Positions 1-6,283 of a stretch of 20,879 nt of DNA are shown in pieces. Position 1 is the stretch's first letter; each line of letters opens with the position of its first letter. Both the position numbers and the translations under genes were made by a program. The notes below the pieces were generated by a model that was given only the letters and a program-made list of their open reading frames with translations, made no database searches and had not been told where the DNA came from. This stretch comes from Anaerolineae bacterium. GTDB taxonomy: Bacteria > Chloroflexota > Anaerolineae > B4-G1. The DNA lies in the NCBI GenBank assembly GCA_016783285.1, contig JADHWW010000030.1:1-20879 (forward strand), given 5' to 3'.

Positions 1-779
1 AACAACTCCCGATCCTCCTCCTGGATGATGTCCAGCGCCCGATCCCCCAAGAGAGCCAGAATTTGGGGCAGATACAGGTCGGTCCGCAGGTGGTGCTCGG
101 CGATGAAGACGAAAAGAGGGCTGCCCGTCCAGGAAGCCCGCGCCTGGGTCGCCGTCAACCACTCGCCGATCAACACCTCCTCCCCGTCAATGACCAGCAC
201 CAACCCCAAGCCCCTGGCCTGGCCGAGCGTCTCCTCGGACACGTGAGCGACTATCACGCGCCCGCCCGGCAAGTCAACCTCGCTCGTGGTGTAGAGCACC
301 ACCCGCACCCCTCGTTCAATTGCTTCCCCCAGTACAAGCCGCAAGGTCGGAAACGTGACCGGCAAGAGTGCCAGACAGATGCGGGACTTTGCTTGGCCGA
401 TCATCTCCTGCGCCTTGGCCATGATGTTTTCGTGGCCCTCAATGTTCCAGACGTATTCCAGATCGGTGGGCGAGGCGAGGGTCGCCAGGCCATCTTTGAG
501 AGAGGTGGTGAGTGCCTCGTGTTCGCGGCGGAGGTGGTCGAGAAATTCGTCTGCCGGAACCGGCGCGTACTGGGTCGAGTCGCCCTTGCGCAGCGTCATG
601 GCCGCGCCACGAGCGGTGAGTTTACCCAGCACCTCGTAGATCATTGAGCGGGGGACGCCGGACGTCTTGGAGAGTTGGTAGCCGGTGACGGGGCTCTCAC
701 GGAGCAGGGCGACGTAAGCCTTGGCCTCGTACTCTGAGAAGCCGAGTTGCACCAGATTGTCAATAGGGTCATTTTTCAA
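1..779 (-). CDS. TrmB-family transcriptional regulator (partial, C-terminus cut by window start)
   Basis: This reading frame begins at a TTG and stays open to the edge of the window, giving about 259 residues. The TTG is supported by a GGAGG ribosome binding site 8 nt upstream; the nearby ATG is in a different frame. The N-terminus (MKNDPIDNLVQLGFSEYEAK, then a winged helix with GYQLSKTSGVPRSMIYEVLG) is typical of the TrmB DNA-binding domain, roughly residues 5-75. A short helical linker follows (about 80-110), then an alpha/beta effector domain with the VLYTTSEVDLPGG and EEVLIGEW segments seen in TrmB C-terminal domains. TrmB proteins often bind sugars or other small ligands; the ligand here is unknown. 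It lies 27 nt after the CDP-alcohol phosphatidyltransferase gene and is probably co-transcribed with it, so it may control its own operon through the phased sites at 1388-1457. Confidence 0.85.
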   Translation of the reverse strand, partial: MKNDPIDNLVQLGFSEYEAKAYVALLRESPVTGYQLSKTSGVPRSMIYEVLGKLTARGAAMTLRKGDSTQYAPVPADEFLDHLRREHEALTTSLKDGLATLASPTDLEYVWNIEGHENIMAKAQEMIGQAKSRICLALLPVTFPTLRLVLGEAIERGVRVVLYTTSEVDLPGGRVIVAHVSEETLGQARGLGLVLVIDGEEVLIGEWLTATQARASWTGSPLFVFIAEHHLRTDLYLPQILALLGDRALDIIQEEDREL

Positions 780-806
780 TTCTCTCTCCTCCTATCTCGC
801 TCGAGT

Positions 807-1373
807 TTACACCTGGCCGCTGTGGGCGTTGGGGGCGTGCTGCTCGCTTCCCATGCGGAGGCTGTCAACTGCCCCAAAGAATTCCGGCAGGCATTGCTGC
901 CAGAAACGGTGCCAGCACACCACCAGCGTCGCCAGCAGGTAGCCCACCGCCAGCCAGCCGAAGAGAGGCGCGTCCTGGAAGGCTACGAGAATCAGAATCG
1001 CGTAGGGCAGGGCGTAGAAAGGCCACGCCAGTTGGTGCGAATGGAATACCCACAAGCCCAGCATTGCCAGCACCAGCGCCGCCCCCAGCCAGCCTGTCAG
1101 ATACCCGCTCAGCACCAGGTAGGCAACCACTCCCAGCGAGGTGGTCAGATCAACCTCGGCGTCGTGTTCCCCCACCCACGTGATCCGGCGATCAGGGTCG
1201 TGGCGGGCCAGCGGGCCGTCCAGCACGTCGGTGAGCCAGGAGATGATGACGGTGACAACGACGGTGGGCAGAGCCTCTGCGCCGCGTGCCATCCCCAGCC
1301 CGGCCAGGCAGACAGCCAAAAGAGCCCGGCTTACGGTGAGCAAGTCTGCTAGAGGTTTGGTATGCCTGAACAT
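807..1373 (-). CDS. CDP-alcohol phosphatidyltransferase family membrane protein
   Basis: The 188-residue product is an integral membrane protein. It carries the CDP-alcohol phosphatidyltransferase signature: D49-x2-D52-G-x2-A-R57, followed by D71-x3-D75. These acidic residues bind the metal ions that hold the CDP-diacylglycerol substrate in this family. The spacing between AR and the third aspartate is one residue longer than the usual pattern. Hydrophobic segments flank the motif (about 15-30, 36-48, 80-110, 120-150). Enzymes of this family make phospholipids such as phosphatidylglycerophosphate; the acceptor alcohol cannot be read from the sequence. A longer frame exists from 1397, but the ATG at 1373 has AAAGGAGG 5-6 nt upstream and is preferred. 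The gene is first in a likely two-gene operon with the TrmB regulator. Confidence 0.8.
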   Translation of the reverse strand: MFRHTKPLADLLTVSRALLAVCLAGLGMARGAEALPTVVVTVIISWLTDVLDGPLARHDPDRRITWVGEHDAEVDLTTSLGVVAYLVLSGYLTGWLGAALVLAMLGLWVFHSHQLAWPFYALPYAILILVAFQDAPLFGWLAVGYLLATLVVCWHRFWQQCLPEFFGAVDSLRMGSEQHAPNAHSGQV

Positions 1374-1387
1374 AGCGCCTCCTTTAG

Positions 1388-1457
1388 ACGTTAGCATTAT
1401 AACTGAGGCGTTAGTCTTATAACTACGTCCAGTATACCACAGTTCACCGCGTTAGTC
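1388..1457. promoter_or_regulatory. Three phased GTTAG-containing operator-like sites
   Basis: Plus-strand GTTAG occurs at 1390, 1410 and 1451, intervals of 20 and 41 bp, or about two and four helical turns. The first two sit in 15-bp direct repeats (1390-1404 and 1410-1424) that match at 13 of 15 positions. The second and third share an identical 9-mer, GCGTTAGTC, at 1408-1416 and 1449-1457. One site covers the -35 and the other two lie from the expected start point into the untranslated leader. This is a typical repressor arrangement. The TrmB-type protein encoded by the same operon is the obvious candidate, but that is inference. Confidence 0.5.
1431..1436 (-). promoter_or_regulatory. -10 element of the same promoter
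   Basis: TATACT on the minus strand, 17 nt downstream of the TTGACT -35. A second TATAAT lies further downstream at 1401-1396 inside a direct repeat; it has no good -35 and is a weaker candidate. Confidence 0.65.
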
Positions 1458-1459
1458 AA
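1454..1459 (-). promoter_or_regulatory. -35 element of the promoter for the CDP-alcohol phosphatidyltransferase/TrmB operon
   Basis: Read on the minus strand, TTGACT at 1459-1454 is followed by exactly 17 nt and then TATACT at 1436-1431. This is a near-consensus sigma-70-type promoter, with transcription expected to start near 1424. The -35 hexamer overlaps one of the three GTTAG sites, so a bound regulator would compete with polymerase. Confidence 0.7.
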
Positions 1460-1493
1460 GTACCGGAACCTTAAAAATCTTGTCAGAGAATCA

Positions 1494-1527
1494 AGAAACC
1501 AGGTTTTTCGGAAAAAACCTGGTTTCT
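1494..1527. repeat. Perfect inverted repeat, 15-bp arms
   Basis: Left arm AGAAACCAGGTTTTT (1494-1508), 4-nt loop, right arm 1513-1527. A second pair, GTCAGA (1482-1487) and TCTGAC (1525-1530), could extend the structure. It lies 18 nt past the stop of the concanavalin-like gene, so it may end that transcript. There is no U-tract after the stem, and its look is that of a dispersed palindromic repeat. Confidence 0.75.
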
Positions 1528-1545
1528 GACGACCTCCCCACTGTC

Positions 1546-2334
1546 CTACAGCGGCTCAATCGCCAGATGGTCCACCTCCATCCACTGGCGACCCGGCACG
1601 TCCAGCAACCCCCACCCCAGCCGCCCTTGCGGTGTGACCACCATGTACTGGTTGTCCAGCCACATCACAAAGCCCAGCGGCCCCCGGGGCGAAGGGGCAT
1701 CCTCCAGCACCGGCGCACCGTCCACGCTGAAACGCGCCCGTTCCACCCTCCACTCGATAGCGTAAGTGTGCCATTCGGTCATTTCCGCCCCGACCGTGGC
1801 TTCCCGCATGTTCAGGGCCCGCTGGATGGGGGGCCACAGGGCGCGGTAGAGGGGGCGGAGGTTCATCAGCAGCACCGCCAACGGCGCGAACGGGGCCAGC
1901 AGCAAGGCGGCGGGACACAGCGCGTCTATCGTGGCCGCCTTCCAACCGTGGCCCGGCGTGTGTAGATCCAGTTTCATATTCGAGGGAGGCGAACCGTAAA
2001 AGAACCACACGGCGCGGGGGAGGGCTGGCATCCGCGCCCCGGTCATCATAAACGGGTCATTCCAGAAGCCGAAGCCGGCGGTACCGCGCAATTGCCCGGC
2101 CGGGTGGGAGAAGCGGGCCCGCACCGTCAGCCGCAGCGGGGGACGCCAGGGGAAGCGGCGGCGAGGTAGGCCCTGGTAGTCGTCAATCTGGGCGTCGGTG
2201 TAACGGCGGGAGGTGGCGTCGGCGACGACGAAGCGCAGGGTGGAGCCGGTGGGCTCCAACGCGCCTGCGCCTACGACGTAGCGTCGCCAACGAGGGTCGG
2301 GCTCTGCCAAAAAATCCTCGCAGACGGCTTTCAC
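1546..2334 (-). CDS. Concanavalin A-like lectin/glucanase-fold protein, function unknown
   Basis: The product has 262 residues and starts at a GTG with GGAAGG 6 nt upstream. Its second half reads like the jelly-roll fold of GH16-type proteins. The segment around residues 185-230 (WHTYAIEWR, then RFSVDGAPV, then GPLGFVMWLDN) is characteristic. The ExDxxE catalytic motif expected in a GH16 glucanase is missing; at its likely place stands SNMKLDLHTPG (118-128), so hydrolase activity is doubtful. Residues 136-159 form a hydrophobic stretch (ALLLAPFAPLAVLLMNL) lying inside the predicted fold. No signal peptide is visible. It follows the two metallo-hydrolase genes in the same direction, 48 nt after the nearer one, and may share their transcript. 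I cannot assign a substrate. Confidence 0.7.
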   Translation of the reverse strand: MKAVCEDFLAEPDPRWRRYVVGAGALEPTGSTLRFVVADATSRRYTDAQIDDYQGLPRRRFPWRPPLRLTVRARFSHPAGQLRGTAGFGFWNDPFMMTGARMPALPRAVWFFYGSPPSNMKLDLHTPGHGWKAATIDALCPAALLLAPFAPLAVLLMNLRPLYRALWPPIQRALNMREATVGAEMTEWHTYAIEWRVERARFSVDGAPVLEDAPSPRGPLGFVMWLDNQYMVVTPQGRLGWGLLDVPGRQWMEVDHLAIEPL

Positions 2335-2382
2335 GTCATGCCTTCCGGCGCCAGTGCCTCGTACATTCGGCCATTGACTTTT

Positions 2383-3369
2383 TCATTCTACTACAATCTC
2401 TTTCCCGACCAGCAAATCTTGACCCGCCGCGCCGAACGCGCCCCGGAAGGCCTCCAGGCTCCAGTCGCAACTGTCGTGGGCCGAGAGCGCGACCAATTGT
2501 GGATTGCGGCGCTGCAGGTAGGCGATGGCAGTCTCCACGTCCTGCCGGTTGACGGGAGTCCAGGGCCATTTGCCCGTGCCCAGGAACATCTGCGCTGGCA
2601 ATCCAAGTATCGCTTCCCGTGAGGCTGTGACCGGGTAGTGCAGCCCGCCGACGAGACCATAGAGCGGTTCGTCGAACAGCATCTCAGCCCGGTCAACGAT
2701 GCGCTGGAGAGTCGAGTGCCCGCAGCCGACGATGAGCACGATGCCCTTGCCCTCCACATTGACCGCCAGCGATTGCTCCGGCGTCCAGCCGAAGAAGAAC
2801 AGTTGGCGGGAGATGGGGCCCATACTGGCGACGCCGGGAGCGATGATGCGCGGGCCGTCCACGACCGTGACCTGCGCCGTGGGGTTGGAGAGCGGTTCCG
2901 GCACATAGGCGGGGATGCCCTTCAGGTCAACCGGTTGGCCCGACAGAGCGAAACTCTTGTGCATCTGGTGCGAGGTGCCCCCCAGGTGATCCGAGTGCGC
3001 GTGGGAGATGACCAGCGCGTCAATCTCGGCCACGTCCACGCCCAGGGCCGCCATATTGCGCAGTAGCGGAGAAGGATGTTCTCCCTGTTGGTTAAAGCCC
3101 ACGTCGAAGAGGATGGTCGTATCGTCGGCGCGGACCAGGTAGGAGACACCCGGCTCGCCCGCCAGATCATCGCGGGCGGTGTACCAGTCAATCAGGGGCA
3201 GGATGGTGAGGTGTTTCACTGTGCCCACGTCCTCGAGTTTGGGGTAGCGGGCGGCGGCCCACGCTTTGTCGGCGCGCTGGCGGCCCAGGTGGAAGCGGGC
3301 CACCAGCCCTCCGGCAGCGGCCGCTGCGAGGCCACCCAATCCGAAAGCAATCGCACGTTTGGTTTTCAT
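2383..3369 (-). CDS. MBL-fold metallo-hydrolase with N-terminal membrane anchor
   Basis: This 328-residue protein starts with a basic N-terminus followed by a hydrophobic segment (about 6-24), suggesting a signal anchor. The metallo-beta-lactamase core carries the metal-binding motif H123-A-H125-S-D127-H128, with further candidate ligands in GCGHST (near 218), GGLHYP (near 244) and SAHDS (near 298). The layout resembles the COG1237 group of MBL proteins, some annotated as dihydropterin/ribofuranosylaminobenzene phosphate synthases, but the exact reaction is not certain. A GTG at 3372 is an alternative start; the ATG at 3369 has AGGAG 8 nt upstream. It sits between the second MBL gene upstream and the concanavalin-like gene downstream. 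Confidence 0.82.
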   Translation of the reverse strand: MKTKRAIAFGLGGLAAAAAGGLVARFHLGRQRADKAWAAARYPKLEDVGTVKHLTILPLIDWYTARDDLAGEPGVSYLVRADDTTILFDVGFNQQGEHPSPLLRNMAALGVDVAEIDALVISHAHSDHLGGTSHQMHKSFALSGQPVDLKGIPAYVPEPLSNPTAQVTVVDGPRIIAPGVASMGPISRQLFFFGWTPEQSLAVNVEGKGIVLIVGCGHSTLQRIVDRAEMLFDEPLYGLVGGLHYPVTASREAILGLPAQMFLGTGKWPWTPVNRQDVETAIAYLQRRNPQLVALSAHDSCDWSLEAFRGAFGAAGQDLLVGKEIVVE

Positions 3370-3392
3370 CACATTTTCTCCTTGCGATGGTG

Positions 3393-3413
3393 GGGCAAGA
3401 TGGCATCTTGCCC
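3393..3413. repeat. Perfect 9-bp palindrome between the two MBL genes
   Basis: GGGCAAGAT (3393-3401), GGC loop, ATCTTGCCC (3405-3413). It lies in the 66-nt gap, directly before the ribosome binding site of the downstream MBL gene. It could act as a weak terminator or attenuator, but its appearance is that of a short dispersed palindrome. Confidence 0.7.
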
Positions 3414-3435
3414 TACGTTCTCAGTCCCCAATTGG

Positions 3436-4146
3436 TCAGCACTCCGCTCCGACCAGGCCGGACAGGTCATCGAATGGCCCGCCGTGCCCGACGTAAACGA
3501 TGCGGGGCGAAAGGGCGACCAGCCGGCGGACACTCTCCCGGTTGCGCTCCAGGTTCCAGGCGACGATGGGCGGCCCAGGCTTGTGGATCAGGCCCATCAA
3601 CTGGCCCATCACCAGGTCGCCGACGATGGCCTCGCCGCTGTCGAGAAGCACCGAGACAGAGCCCGGCGTGTGCCCCGGCGTGTGGATCACCCGCCCGGCG
3701 ACGCCGCTTGCACTGAGCAGAGTCGAAGTGTATTCGTCCAGCCGCCACTCGTCCTTGAACACGATGTCCGGCTCGAAGGCGGGGGCGTGGTCTGCAAACA
3801 AGGGAAGCGGAATTCGCATCAGGAGGTTTATCAGCCGGCTGGTAGGGTGGAGGCTATCCGGCGGGTTGATGCCCTGGCGCACGGCGTCAGCGTCGAGTGC
3901 GTGGACGGCGACCGGCGCCCCGGTGCGCTCGCGCAGCGCCGCCGCGCTGCCAAAGTGGTCAACGTGCCCGTGGGTGACCAGGATCAAACGCACGTCTTCG
4001 GGCGCGACGCCGCGTTCCGCCAACCGCGCCAGGATACGATCCGCCCGGCCAGGGTTGCCGGCGTCCACCAGGATGGCTCCCTCGGCGCCCCGGATCAGGA
4101 AAACGTTAGAGTTGCCTGTGTCAATCTGAACGACAGTCTCTGTCAT
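3436..4146 (-). CDS. MBL-fold metallo-hydrolase, glyoxalase II-like
   Basis: A 236-residue soluble protein with a complete MBL metal site: H59-G-H61-V-D63-H64, H159 in HTPGH, D177 in VGD, and H221 in GHGG. This order matches the glyoxalase II-like group of small hydrolases. The substrate cannot be read from the sequence. The ATG at 4146 is preceded by a GAGGGAAG-type binding site. Residues about 140-148 (TSTLLSAS) are encoded by a 24-bp dispersed repeat at 3707-3730, which appears to have been captured in frame; they fall between the strands before the second metal histidine. Shares direction with the next MBL gene, 66 nt away. Confidence 0.85.
   Translation of the reverse strand: MTETVVQIDTGNSNVFLIRGAEGAILVDAGNPGRADRILARLAERGVAPEDVRLILVTHGHVDHFGSAAALRERTGAPVAVHALDADAVRQGINPPDSLHPTSRLINLLMRIPLPLFADHAPAFEPDIVFKDEWRLDEYTSTLLSASGVAGRVIHTPGHTPGSVSVLLDSGEAIVGDLVMGQLMGLIHKPGPPIVAWNLERNRESVRRLVALSPRIVYVGHGGPFDDLSGLVGAEC
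3707..3730. repeat. TTCGAC...GCTCAG-type dispersed repeat, inside the MBL gene
   Basis: On the minus strand it begins CACTTCGACTCTGCTCAGTG, with CACT/AGTG ends. The core resembles the copies at 4299-4327, 15414-15435 and 15943-15963. Confidence 0.6.
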
Positions 4147-4186
4147 TTTGCAGCTTCCCTCTGATGCTGATGAGCCTGTTTAGCCC

Positions 4187-4372
4187 CAATACGGTTTAGT
4201 TAAGAAAGCGAGCGCCGGTCGAGTAGGCCCACAGGGCCGTATCGAGACCAAGCGAGCGGCTCTCGCAACGAATTTCGCATTGCATGGGCCGCGCCGTGGT
4301 TTCGACTTGTGTTGAGCCTGTCGAAACATACGTTACACTACTCAACCGACGGCGCTTAACTGAACGGTATTG
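4187..4372. mobile_element. MITE-like element with imperfect terminal inverted repeats
   Basis: The ends CAATACGGTTTAGTTAAG (4187-4204) and the reverse complement of 4355-4372 match at 16 of 18 positions. Directly inside, GCGCCGGTCGAGTAG (4212-4226) again pairs with 4338-4355 apart from a 3-nt gap and one mismatch. The 186-bp segment has no open reading frame of note and fills the gap between the AlbA_2 gene and the MBL operon. It contains an internal hairpin, GTTTCGAC (4299-4306) with GTCGAAAC (4320-4327). No target-site duplication is evident. Non-autonomous mobile element or a structured RNA are both possible. Confidence 0.5.
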
Positions 4373-4385
4373 TGTTTAGCTCATT

Positions 4386-5648
4386 CTACAACCTGGCCCG
4401 CTTGAGGATTAACTTTAACGCCCCAGGATCAGAGAGCAATTCCACGTCCCCGCCCAGGGCACGCGTTTCGCGCACCAGCATCAAAAAGCCCTCGCCCCGC
4501 GATTCCATCAACGCCCGACCGGTGAGTGGACTCTCATAGTCGCGCAAGAAGCCTGCCAGTGCCTGGTTGCGACGATAGGGCTGCGCTCCGGCGAACAGAT
4601 TCTCGGGTCGCAACGTATTGTGCAAACCACCAGGGTTGGAGATTTCGATGCGATCGTCAAAGATCATCACGCGCACATTGGACCCTGACAGTTGGTAATC
4701 CCGATGAACGACGGCGTTCACGATTGCCTCGTGAACGGCGCGCAGCGAGAAAGCCGGGCGGTCCAGTCTGCCCTCGTATGTTTTCTCGGCCGCTACGGGG
4801 ATATACCGTTGCGCAAAGTGTGTAGCCGCGACAATTTGCTCCGCTACGGGGCCGCGGAACAATTTTTCGTCCAACTGTTCGTTGGCGTCAGCCACGATAC
4901 CTCGATAGAGCACACACTGGACGAACGCGCCTGGCAGATGAGTCGTGATTGGGGCACGACCAAAGAGCAGCAATCCCACTACTGTAGGGACTACCGGGCC
5001 ACTATTGAGACGCGCAGCCAATTTGAGGTTGACCAACCGGGATTCTAACCCCGGTACTGCGGTGGCATCATCGGGACCAAAACGGCGCCGGCAATAGTCT
5101 TCGAACAATGTAAAATCCAGTGCCTTCAAATCGGCGGTGCGCACGGCGCGCTCTTCGAAAGGCTGTCCTATCTGCCGTCGTTCCAGCAATCGCGCCAGTT
5201 GGTCAGGCCGCAAGTCTCGCTTGTGGGAACCAATGCGCGTCATCCAGCGACCGCCGGCGGTCCGGTGAACGTAGGAGCCTGGGGGCACGTCTACCTTGAG
5301 GCAGAGGCGCGCCATCCCCGACGCATCCGGGAGTTGCTTCCAATCAGGGATGATGTACACCGGCGGTTCACAATTGTTCTGAGAGACGTTCACTATCCAC
5401 TGTTCTAACAGATCCGCCTTGTCCAGGTCCACGCCAATCACCTCTCGGTGGTCGTTGATTCCAAAGATCAAGACACCGCCTTCCGTATTGGCAAAGGAAC
5501 AAATTACCCGGGCGATGGCTTCGGGTGCTTTGGTCCTTTCGCCCCCAAAACGCGGGGCATTGCCTCTGAATACGACTTGTTTGAATTCAAGGTAGGCATC
5601 CTCTCCGGCAGCGATTTCGGACAATAGTTCGGACGTAACGTCATACAT
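4386..5648 (-). CDS. AlbA_2 (Schlafen-type) domain ATP-binding protein, putative regulator
   Basis: The 420-residue product has the two-part layout of COG2865-type proteins. The N-terminal AlbA_2/divergent AAA domain (about 10-150) contains YLEFKQ, the conserved SFANTEGGVLIFGI strand-turn and a TRIGSHKR segment. A C-terminal HATPase-like domain (about 265-420) contains FSLRAVHEAIVNAVVHRDY and a following IEISNPGGL loop, the N-box and G-box type elements. Members are thought to be ATP-dependent nucleic-acid-binding regulators; the target here is unknown. The ATG is preceded by GGAAGGAGG. It follows cobO by 70 nt containing an 8-bp tandem repeat. There is no neighbouring toxin or nuclease to indicate a defence role. 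Confidence 0.82.
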   Translation of the reverse strand: MYDVTSELLSEIAAGEDAYLEFKQVVFRGNAPRFGGERTKAPEAIARVICSFANTEGGVLIFGINDHREVIGVDLDKADLLEQWIVNVSQNNCEPPVYIIPDWKQLPDASGMARLCLKVDVPPGSYVHRTAGGRWMTRIGSHKRDLRPDQLARLLERRQIGQPFEERAVRTADLKALDFTLFEDYCRRRFGPDDATAVPGLESRLVNLKLAARLNSGPVVPTVVGLLLFGRAPITTHLPGAFVQCVLYRGIVADANEQLDEKLFRGPVAEQIVAATHFAQRYIPVAAEKTYEGRLDRPAFSLRAVHEAIVNAVVHRDYQLSGSNVRVMIFDDRIEISNPGGLHNTLRPENLFAGAQPYRRNQALAGFLRDYESPLTGRALMESRGEGFLMLVRETRALGGDVELLSDPGALKLILKRARL

Positions 5649-5682
5649 CTAGCCTCCTTCCAATGCGGACTGCGAAACTGAC

Positions 5683-5722
5683 CCAATCTACCAATTTCCC
5701 AATTTCCCAATCTACCAATTAT
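5683..5722. repeat. Five tandem 8-bp units (CCAAT-based)
   Basis: Units CCAATCTA, CCAATTTC, CCAATTTC, CCAATCTA and CCAATTAT run without gaps and overlap the cobO stop codon. The symmetric order of unit types is notable. Confidence 0.8.
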
Positions 5723-6243
5723 CGCTCAATCCCTTTCCGCGCTAGTACCCCCTGCTGATAATAGTGCTTCACCTCCCGCATCTCCGTCACCAGGTCAGCC
5801 CGCTCAATAATCTCCTGCGGGGCGCGGCGGCCGGTCAGGATCACTTCCACGTGCTCCGGCCGCTCGTCGAGGAGCGCCAACACCTCCTCCACCGTCAGCA
5901 GCCCGAACCAGATCGTCACGTTGACCTCGTCCAGCACGACGATGTCGTATTGGCCCGAGAGCATGACCTCCCGCGCCCGCTCCAGTCCCCGGCGGGCCTG
6001 GGCTACGTGGTCAGAAGTAGCCTCCTCGCGGCGGATGCAGCGCACGTCGCCGTACTGCTCAATCGTGATGTAGGGATGGTCGCGCAGCGCCTCAAGTTCC
6101 CCATAAATCTGGCCCTTCATGAACTGGCCGATGTAGGTGCGCATCCCGTGGCCCGACGCCCGCAGCGCCAGGCCCAGAGCGGCGCTCGTTTTCCCCTTGC
6201 CGTCCCCCGTATAGACTTGCACGTAACCTTTTGTTTCACTCAT
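5719..6243 (-). CDS. cobO: Corrinoid adenosyltransferase (CobO/BtuR type)
   Basis: This 174-residue protein transfers the adenosyl group of ATP to cobalt in reduced corrinoids, giving adenosylcobalamin. It has the P-loop GDGKGKTS (13-20), a variant typical of this family, then IVVLDEVN (102-108), the conserved acidic strand, and LTGRRAP (137-142). Length and motif order fit the CobO/BtuR family. A frame from 6264 would add seven residues, but those codons lie in a 7-bp tandem repeat, so I prefer the ATG at 6243. No clear Shine-Dalgarno sequence is seen for either. It follows map by about 40 nt and is probably on the same transcript. There is no cobalamin riboswitch upstream. Confidence 0.9.
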   Translation of the reverse strand: MSETKGYVQVYTGDGKGKTSAALGLALRASGHGMRTYIGQFMKGQIYGELEALRDHPYITIEQYGDVRCIRREEATSDHVAQARRGLERAREVMLSGQYDIVVLDEVNVTIWFGLLTVEEVLALLDERPEHVEVILTGRRAPQEIIERADLVTEMREVKHYYQQGVLARKGIER

Positions 6244-6280
6244 TCGCCATTCGCTATTCGCCATTCACCCATTCGCCATT
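6242..6280. repeat. Tandem ATTCGCC heptamer repeat across the cobO start
   Basis: Five near-identical 7-bp units (ATTCGCC, ATTCGCT, ATTCGCC, ATTCACC, a single C, ATTCGCC) end in a partial unit. On the coding strand the unit reads GGCGAAT, so each junction can create ATG codons. The repeat occupies the whole gap between map and cobO. Confidence 0.8.
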
Positions 6281-6283
6281 TCC

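Noticed and set aside
4386..5648. Anti-phage defence system based on the AlbA_2 protein
   Set aside because: No nuclease, toxin or other defence gene is adjacent; neighbours are metabolic.
5683..5722. CRISPR-like array
   Set aside because: The 8-bp units are contiguous, with no spacers and no cas genes.
6244..6283. Cobalamin riboswitch before cobO
   Set aside because: The gap is only about 40 nt and made of heptamer repeats; there is no room for the conserved B12-box structure.
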